From Rickettsiales bacterium (lineage in GTDB: Bacteria > Pseudomonadota > Alphaproteobacteria > Rickettsiales > UBA998): a stretch of 11,015 bases of DNA. Location: positions 1 through 11,015 of the forward strand of contig JAIEPI010000148.1 of assembly GCA_019749855.1 (NCBI GenBank). Direction: 5' to 3'. The notes beneath the pieces were generated by a model, which made no database searches, was not told the origin of the DNA, and was given only the letters and a program-made list of their open reading frames with translations. Position 1 is the stretch's first letter. Each line of letters opens with the position of its first letter. A program made the position numbers and the translations under genes. This document shows, piece after piece, positions 5,924-11,015 of the stretch.

Positions 5924-8584
5924 ATGACGACGACCAACGAAGTACGCCAGGCGTTTTTAGAGTTTTTTGCGGGGCATGACCATAAGGTTCTGCCCTCCTC
6001 TGCGCTGATTCCGCATAATGACCCGACGCTGATGTTTGCCAATGCGGGCATGAATCAGTTTAAAAACATTTTCACGGGCATGGAAAAAGCGCCCACCCCA
6101 CCTCGTGCAGCCACTGCACAAAAAGTGGTGCGCGCTGGCGGCAAACATAATGATCTCGATAATGTCGGCTACACAGCGCGCCATCACACCTTCTTTGAGA
6201 TGCTCGGCAATTTCTCTTTTGGTGATTATTTCAAAGAGCAGGCGATTGTACATGCGTGGGAGTTGCTCACCAAAACTTTTGGCATTGCGCCCGAGAAACT
6301 AGGCTTCACCGTCTATCATACCGATGATGAGGCTTTCGATTTATGGAAGAAAATCACCGGCTGCGACGATTCTCGCATTCTGCGAATTCCGACCAAGGAT
6401 AATTTTTGGGCCATGGGCGATACTGGCCCTTGCGGCCCCTGCTCTGAGATATTCTACGACCATGGCGCCCATGCAGCGGAAGGCAGCTGGTCACTTGACG
6501 CTGATGGTAGCGACCAGTTTGGTGATCGCTACATCGAGATTTGGAATCTGGTGTTCATGCAATATGAGCAGGTGGATGCCAATACACGCATTGACCTGCC
6601 CAAGCCCTCGATTGACACTGGCATGGGCTTGGAGCGAATTGCCGCGGTACTTCAGGGCGTGCACAATAATTATGACATTGACGTGTTTCGTGCATTGATG
6701 GCGCAATCCATTTCCTTCAGCGGCAAAGCCGCCACGAGTGAGAATTTAGCGTCGCACAAAGTCATTGCTGATCATTTACGCTCCTGCGGATTCCTGATTG
6801 CTGATGGTGTTTTGCCCTCCAACGAGGGGCGCGGCTATGTTCTGCGCCGTATCATGCGGCGCGCCATGCGGCATGTGCATTTGCTCGGCTCACGTGAGCC
6901 GATGATGCATCGTTTGGTGGGAGTCCTGGTGCATGAGATGGGTGCGGCCTATCCGGAGCTCAGCCGCGCGCAAGCACTCATCACGGAAACACTCAAGCAG
7001 GAAGAAGAGCGTTTTCGTGACCTGTTGGATCGCGGCTTGAAGCTGCTGGACGAAGAGCGGAAACATCTCGCGCCGCAGCAACCGCTGGCGGGCGGCGTCG
7101 CATTCAAACTCTATGACACTTACGGCTTCCCGCTTGATCTCACGCAGGATATTTTGCGCGGTGATGGGCTGAGTGTGGATGTCGCCGGATTCGACGCTGC
7201 GATGCAGGAGCAGCGTGAGCGTGCACGTGCTGCATGGAAAGGCTCCGGCGAAAAAGCCACGCATGAATTATGGTTTGCGCTGCGTGAAAAACTAACCGCC
7301 ACCGAATTTTTGGGCTACGTCACGCTTCATGCCAGCGCTGAGGTATTAGCACTGATTAAAGATGGCGCAGAAATCAGCCGCGCTGATGCGGGCGACGAGG
7401 TGCTGTTAGTCACCAATCAAACACCGTTTTATGCAGAGTCCGGCGGCCAGCTGGGTGACACAGGCCTACTCACTATCAATGGAAAAACGATCGCGCAGGT
7501 GACGGATACCAGCAAACCCGTCGATACGTTATTTGTGCATCACATTACATTGTCAGCGCCCCTTGCCGTTGGCGCGACGATTGACATGCACATTGATAGC
7601 GAGCGGCGGACGCGGATTCGTGCCAACCACTCCGCCACTCATTTGTTACATGCCGCTTTGCGAAAGCATCTGGGTGAGCATGTGACGCAAAAAGGTTCGC
7701 AAGTGAGTGCCGACAGGCTGCGCTTTGATTTCAGCCATCAGAAAGCACTAAGCGCGACTGAGTGGCAGGCCATCGAGGCTGAGGTGAATCATTTTGTGTG
7801 GCAAAATGAAGCCGTCAGCACGCGTCTCATGGCTTCAGAAGATGCGATTAAAGCGGGAGCCATGGCGCTGTTTGGTGAAAAATATGGTGATGAAGTTCGC
7901 GTGCTCACCATGGGCATCACTGAGCAGGGCGGCCCCTACTCTGTTGAGCTGTGCGGTGGCACGCATGTGTCGCGCATGGGCGATATCGGTATTTTTAAAA
8001 TCCTCTCCGAGAGTGCCATCGCCTCAGGTGTTCGCCGGATTGAAGCCACCACTCGCGACAGCGCCTATCATTACTTGTTACAACAAGAGCAACAGGTGAG
8101 CGCACTGGCAGACTTATTGAAAGTGGGAGCAGCTGAGCTGACACAGCGTGTTGAAACATTACAAAATGACCGCAAAAAACTGGAAAAAGAACTGGCTGAA
8201 TCAAAGAAAAAACTAGCACTTGGCTCTGGTTCTAGCGGCGCTGATCTTGTGCCTGAAACCATTGGTGAGATACAGTTTATCGGCAAGAATTTTCAGGAGC
8301 TGGCACCCAAGGAATTACGCGGAATTGCCGAAGGCTTCCTTAAAACAATCACGCATGGCGTGGTGGCCATCACCTCTGATTTTGAAGGCAAAGGCTCTAT
8401 TGTTGTGGCGGTGAGCAAGGACCTTGCAGGCCAAGTGAATGCCGCTGATTTAGTGAAACATGCAGTGCTCTCGCTGGGTGGGCAGGGCGGCGGCGGCAAA
8501 CCGGAAATGGCGCAAGGTGGCGGCCCCAACGGTGATCAGTGTGAGCAGGCCATCAACAGTATTCGTTCGCTGCTATCAGTATAA
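5924..8584 (+). CDS. alaS: Alanyl-tRNA synthetase
   Basis: AlaS is the class II enzyme that charges tRNA-Ala, with a built-in editing domain that clears mischarged Ser and Gly. From ATG 5924 the product is 886 residues, close to the usual bacterial length of about 875, and begins with the conserved pattern EVRQAFLEFFAGHDHKVLPSS. Class II motifs are visible at about 86-103 (RHHTFFEMLGNFSFGDYF) and 233-239 (GMGLERI). The editing-domain metal site is intact: His569/His573 in NHSATHLLH and Cys677/His681 in CGGTH. A coiled coil (about 742-765) leads into the C-Ala domain, which ends in the Gly-rich region around 850-872. The frame is open a further 30 codons upstream to 5834, but that stretch falls in the recA-alaS stem-loop and lacks homology. 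No Shine-Dalgarno sequence is visible. A weak promoter (TTGCCA 5888-5893, TATTGC 5911-5916, 17-base spacer) would give an almost leaderless message; co-transcription with recA is also possible. Confidence 0.97.
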   Translation: MTTTNEVRQAFLEFFAGHDHKVLPSSALIPHNDPTLMFANAGMNQFKNIFTGMEKAPTPPRAATAQKVVRAGGKHNDLDNVGYTARHHTFFEMLGNFSFGDYFKEQAIVHAWELLTKTFGIAPEKLGFTVYHTDDEAFDLWKKITGCDDSRILRIPTKDNFWAMGDTGPCGPCSEIFYDHGAHAAEGSWSLDADGSDQFGDRYIEIWNLVFMQYEQVDANTRIDLPKPSIDTGMGLERIAAVLQGVHNNYDIDVFRALMAQSISFSGKAATSENLASHKVIADHLRSCGFLIADGVLPSNEGRGYVLRRIMRRAMRHVHLLGSREPMMHRLVGVLVHEMGAAYPELSRAQALITETLKQEEERFRDLLDRGLKLLDEERKHLAPQQPLAGGVAFKLYDTYGFPLDLTQDILRGDGLSVDVAGFDAAMQEQRERARAAWKGSGEKATHELWFALREKLTATEFLGYVTLHASAEVLALIKDGAEISRADAGDEVLLVTNQTPFYAESGGQLGDTGLLTINGKTIAQVTDTSKPVDTLFVHHITLSAPLAVGATIDMHIDSERRTRIRANHSATHLLHAALRKHLGEHVTQKGSQVSADRLRFDFSHQKALSATEWQAIEAEVNHFVWQNEAVSTRLMASEDAIKAGAMALFGEKYGDEVRVLTMGITEQGGPYSVELCGGTHVSRMGDIGIFKILSESAIASGVRRIEATTRDSAYHYLLQQEQQVSALADLLKVGAAELTQRVETLQNDRKKLEKELAESKKKLALGSGSSGADLVPETIGEIQFIGKNFQELAPKELRGIAEGFLKTITHGVVAITSDFEGKGSIVVAVSKDLAGQVNAADLVKHAVLSLGGQGGGGKPEMAQGGGPNGDQCEQAINSIRSLLSV

Positions 8585-8600
8585 GCAGGTCGCCTGTACG

Positions 8601-9371
8601 CTATGGGGCCACATGATGCCACCATTCGCGCAACGCCAAAAAAGCAATAAAATGCAGCGCATAAACATAGTGTGAGTTACGTGAAACAAAGTTAATGACT
8701 GGCCGCGTAAAGCCCAGCCCTGCTGCATATTCAATGGGCTTAATCGAGAATCGCGCCAGATACAGCGTGACAATGCCAGAACCAACGGTCATGAACACCC
8801 ATTGCGCCAGATTGAACTGAAAACCATCCGTTTGCATGAGGATGAACACGATAAAACTGAACGCTTGTGTGACGTGGCTAAGTACATGATGGCGGAGAGC
8901 ACGGCAATAATAACCGCAAAGAGCGAACAACAAAGCCTGCGGGCCATATTCAAATATCACCAGCGATGGAATGGCGAACACCACAACTAGCAGCATAATA
9001 AAAGCCCAGTTAACAGGCGTTAGTGGCTGCTGAACCAGCTGGCTAGCGATGAAAAGGCGGCAGCAAAAAATTGATAACAATGCATTAATGGGAAACAGAC
9101 GCTCACCCACGCAATAATCAGTCAATACCATCAGCGCGCATAACTGCAAGATAAGGTATGGCGGGCGCGAGGGCTTGGCATATCCAGCCAGAAAAAACCA
9201 GATTGGGAAACCAATGCGCCCAACGGCGCGCCACCAAAGTTCATCGGGGTAAAACACATAGCCCACATGATCCACCATCATGATGATGATGGCGAAGGCT
9301 TTTAGAATATCCTGCGTTGTGCTTAGTGAGCCATAACGGCGATAGTTTTGTAAAGCATCTAGAAATATCAT
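8601..9371 (-). CDS. TraX-family integral membrane protein
   Basis: The 256-residue product is hydrophobic, with about seven or eight membrane segments. Its N-terminal part carries the TraX family signature: ILKAFAIIIMMVDHVGYVF with the Asp34-His35 pair, then WWRAVGRIGFPIWFFLAGY. The C-terminal NSHYVYALHFIAFLALREW also fits, with His240 inside the last membrane helix. TraX of the F plasmid acetylates the N-terminus of pilin. Chromosomal relatives are widespread and mostly uncharacterised, probably acyl-transfer enzymes acting at the inner membrane. No conjugation or pilus gene is in the window, so a pilin substrate is not implied. The gene is convergent with alaS (16 bases between stops) and starts 6 bases after the stop of the upstream small gene on the same strand, so translational coupling is likely. 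A conventional ribosome site is not obvious before ATG 9369-9371. Confidence 0.85.
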   Translation of the reverse strand: MIFLDALQNYRRYGSLSTTQDILKAFAIIIMMVDHVGYVFYPDELWWRAVGRIGFPIWFFLAGYAKPSRPPYLILQLCALMVLTDYCVGERLFPINALLSIFCCRLFIASQLVQQPLTPVNWAFIMLLVVVFAIPSLVIFEYGPQALLFALCGYYCRALRHHVLSHVTQAFSFIVFILMQTDGFQFNLAQWVFMTVGSGIVTLYLARFSIKPIEYAAGLGFTRPVINFVSRNSHYVYALHFIAFLALREWWHHVAP

Positions 9372-9377
9372 TTTACA

Positions 9378-9653
9378 TCAATGGATACGTTGTGAATCGC
9401 TGCGGTGAATTTCGTACATAACCGCAAGCCATAGGCTCGCCTCCAACGTATCGTTTTTCTGCATTAAATCCTGCATCTTAGTGCGTGCGATTGTTTCCGC
9501 TTCCTCGCCAAATTCGGCGATGAGGTCTTTGGCACATTGCTGTATGTGGCGTTCGTCGTGCATGAAATGTATAATTCTTAAATGGTTGGCATATAAACAG
9601 GCACCTAGAATACCCTGCAAGAGTGCCAAGTTGTATCTTTTTCTCTCATTCAT
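9378..9653 (-). CDS. Small helical protein, unknown function, upstream of the TraX-family gene
   Basis: The 91-residue frame encodes a predicted all-helical protein. Its C-terminal 60 residues (HIQQCAKDLIAEFGEEAE, then DTLEASLWLAVMYEIHR) recall a pattern of small alphaproteobacterial proteins in which a Gly-Glu-Glu/Asp-Ala turn links two helices and a Trp sits near the end; I cannot name the family with certainty. The start is unsettled. ATG 9651-9653 gives 91 residues but has little ribosome site, while ATG 9561-9563 (MHDERH) would give 61 residues and retains the whole recognisable part. It ends in TGA 9378-9380, followed after two codons by the ATG of the TraX-family gene in the same frame. 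The close spacing suggests an operon of two genes. Readthrough would give a fusion of about 350 residues, which I consider unlikely. Confidence 0.6.
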   Translation of the reverse strand: MNERKRYNLALLQGILGACLYANHLRIIHFMHDERHIQQCAKDLIAEFGEEAETIARTKMQDLMQKNDTLEASLWLAVMYEIHRSDSQRIH

Positions 9654-9731
9654 CAGTTTCAGCGCAAAATTAGGGTTTCCGCAACAAGACTGTCATGTTT
9701 TTCTGGTACTCTATGGATGAGGGGTTCCGTT

Positions 9732-9751
9732 AAAAGCAGGCAAAAGCAGTC
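9732..9751. repeat. Tandem decamer repeat upstream of the TTG-start gene
   Basis: AAAAGCAGGC (9732-9741) is followed directly by AAAAGCAGTC (9742-9751): two copies of AAAAGCAG with a 10-base period, one turn of the helix. It lies 40 to 60 bases upstream of the TTG start at 9791, in the gap between two divergent genes, where an activator or repressor site would be expected. An A/T-rich stretch follows (TAATATATAAAAT, about 9767-9779) that could hold a -10 element, but I see no -35 at proper spacing. Function is inferred from position only. Confidence 0.35.
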
Positions 9752-9790
9752 TATTTTTTACAGGATTAATATATAAAATAAGAGCTTACA

Positions 9791-11015
9791 TTGAGCAGTT
9801 ACCGCTACTTTTTCCCAAGCCCACTCAGCGAGATCAGCTTTCGCAAGGGAGATGCAGGCGGATTGCGCGCTTATTTAGTCGCTGATGCGAATACATCTAC
9901 CGAAAAACTCTCACACATCACCCAGTATCTTTTAGCTAAGGGCTATCAGGCCATTCCAGTGGGTTATGATGAAAAACCCGCTCTTGAAGTACGCGGTTTT
10001 AGTAATAAAGAAGATTTCATGCGTGATATGAAGCAAAACGGCTTCATACAGGGCTCTGCCGTAGTAAAAAAGCTGCCAGAACATCAAACACTCTGGCAAA
10101 AATTTCGTAAGAACACCTTGCCACTCAGTAGTGCCTTTTTCCTGATCGGCGATGCCAGCTTTATTCGCTATGGCATGAAAGAAAAAAGCATGCTCGATAC
10201 CAGCGCAGGTTTGTTTTATGCCGGCGGAACACTATCTAACATTATTGGCTCCAAAGATTCGTCAGACTTACAGATTCGTGATCTGGCATCCAAAGTCGCT
10301 GATTTTATTGCAAAGCAGCCAGAGTTCACCAGTGCAACACCCTCGGCATTGGAAACCAATACAGCGCCACAACATCATAGCCTTACGCAACGTGCTTATG
10401 ATTTTGTCCGCCATTATCCCTCTGATATGCTCAATGGTTTTTTCGCTATGGCGGGTGCCTGTATTGCCGCTGCTGCCTTTAATAAATACAAATCAGCCTC
10501 ACTATCGACTTCTTTAAAAGAAGCAAAGCATATCCGAAGTGTGAACATCAAGGATATGGGTCTTGGCTTAACAACTCTTTCTGCCGGTGCCTTTGGTATT
10601 CTTGTTGAGGAAAAAAAGCCTGACCCTAATAAACCGCCTGCGCATGGAATTGAAGGGATATGGCAAAAAATACAAGCTAATCCCCTCACTATCACAGGGA
10701 TTGGTTATCTAGTAAGCACCTTATTTCATGCGGCGAGCAGCTTCCAAATTATGCGTCATGGAAATGCAGAGGAAAAAAAGGCAGTCCTAAATCGCGCCGT
10801 ATTTGTCGGCGCTAATTTAATTGCCGAATTACTAGTCGCCGTATCATCCAAAGGGCATGGCTCAGGCATCGGCAATGACGCGAGTGTGAATGAGAGCGTC
10901 ATCGCCTTAGCCGCCGATAAAATTGCAAGCCAGCCACGCGAAGGACAAGAGGGCTTAGTGGACTATGTCAGCGGCTTCTTGTGCAGTGATGCCGTGCTTT
11001 CCATGAAGAAACAGG
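9791..11015 (+). CDS. Unrecognised multi-pass membrane protein with repeated two-helix modules (3' end outside window)
   Basis: The frame runs for 408 codons from TTG 9791 to the right edge without a stop. An in-frame TAA at 9779-9781 limits the start, and AAGAG at 9780-9784 sits 6 bases before the TTG, making it the best start; the next in-frame ATG is far inside. Residues 1-100 look like a soluble alpha/beta domain (GGLRAYLVADA, KGYQAIPVGYD, KPALEVRGF). Three similar blocks follow, each an amphipathic lead-in plus two hydrophobic segments: leads at LWQKFRKNTLPL (101), AYDFVRHYPSDM (202) and IWQKIQANPLTI (290), each followed by a second hydrophobic segment (about 135-153, 254-272, 332-352). 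After blocks one and three comes a similar tail: VADFIAKQPE (169-178) and AADKIASQPR (374-383). I do not recognise a family and assign no function. Codon use is like that of its neighbours. The coding call is strong; topology is estimated by eye. Confidence 0.85.
   Translation, partial: MSSYRYFFPSPLSEISFRKGDAGGLRAYLVADANTSTEKLSHITQYLLAKGYQAIPVGYDEKPALEVRGFSNKEDFMRDMKQNGFIQGSAVVKKLPEHQTLWQKFRKNTLPLSSAFFLIGDASFIRYGMKEKSMLDTSAGLFYAGGTLSNIIGSKDSSDLQIRDLASKVADFIAKQPEFTSATPSALETNTAPQHHSLTQRAYDFVRHYPSDMLNGFFAMAGACIAAAAFNKYKSASLSTSLKEAKHIRSVNIKDMGLGLTTLSAGAFGILVEEKKPDPNKPPAHGIEGIWQKIQANPLTITGIGYLVSTLFHAASSFQIMRHGNAEEKKAVLNRAVFVGANLIAELLVAVSSKGHGSGIGNDASVNESVIALAADKIASQPREGQEGLVDYVSGFLCSDAVLSMKKQ

Noticed and set aside
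9481..9720. 79-residue plus-strand frame overlapping the small minus-strand gene
   Set aside because: No motif or ribosome site, and it overlaps both the minus-strand gene and the divergent regulatory gap; probably a shadow.
10218..10695. Two open frames of about 95 residues, one on each strand, inside the right-end region
   Set aside because: Both lie within the long open frame that starts at TTG 9791, which has consistent domain structure; they are shadows in other frames.

Overview
This window looks like chromosomal core sequence from an alphaproteobacterium of moderate GC content. The strongest marker is a CckA-type hybrid histidine kinase, a cell-cycle phosphorelay protein characteristic of Alphaproteobacteria, sitting directly upstream of recA and alaS. 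As far as I recall, cckA, recA and alaS lie near each other in other alphaproteobacteria too. The genetic code is standard: tryptophan is TGG in recA and alaS, and neither gene contains an internal TGA. Strong Shine-Dalgarno sequences are scarce. I cannot place the organism more finely from sequence alone.

Layout, left to right. Bases 1-815 hold the C-terminal part of a soluble lytic transglycosylase (Slt type) that runs off the left edge. A small convergent lipoprotein gene follows on the minus strand (826-1026). It is divergent from a ZnuA-type zinc-binding protein gene (1117-2067). The roughly 90-base gap between them carries a perfect 8-bp-arm inverted repeat that places a TATAAT box on each strand, plus a Zur-box-like sequence, so shared zinc-dependent control is plausible. 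Next comes the CckA module, split into two same-frame open frames by a single TGA: a membrane anchor with PAS domains (2105-3079) and a PAS/kinase/receiver part (3083-4687). Then come recA (4784-5815), with a 15-bp palindrome upstream but no recognisable alphaproteobacterial SOS box, and alaS (5924-8584). A long stem-loop lies between these two.

On the minus strand, convergent with alaS, is a probable two-gene unit: a small helical protein of unknown function (9378-9653) followed closely by a TraX-family membrane protein (8601-9371). Divergent from it, starting at a TTG at 9791 and running off the right edge, is a long open frame for an unrecognised membrane protein. It appears to be built from three repeated two-helix modules.

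Most of the window is housekeeping: wall turnover, zinc uptake, cell-cycle signalling, recombination and tRNA charging. The parts that deserve attention are the split cckA, the two regulatory palindromes, the recA-alaS stem-loop and the repeat-built membrane protein at the right end. I saw no tRNA, rRNA, CRISPR array, insertion sequence or phage gene.
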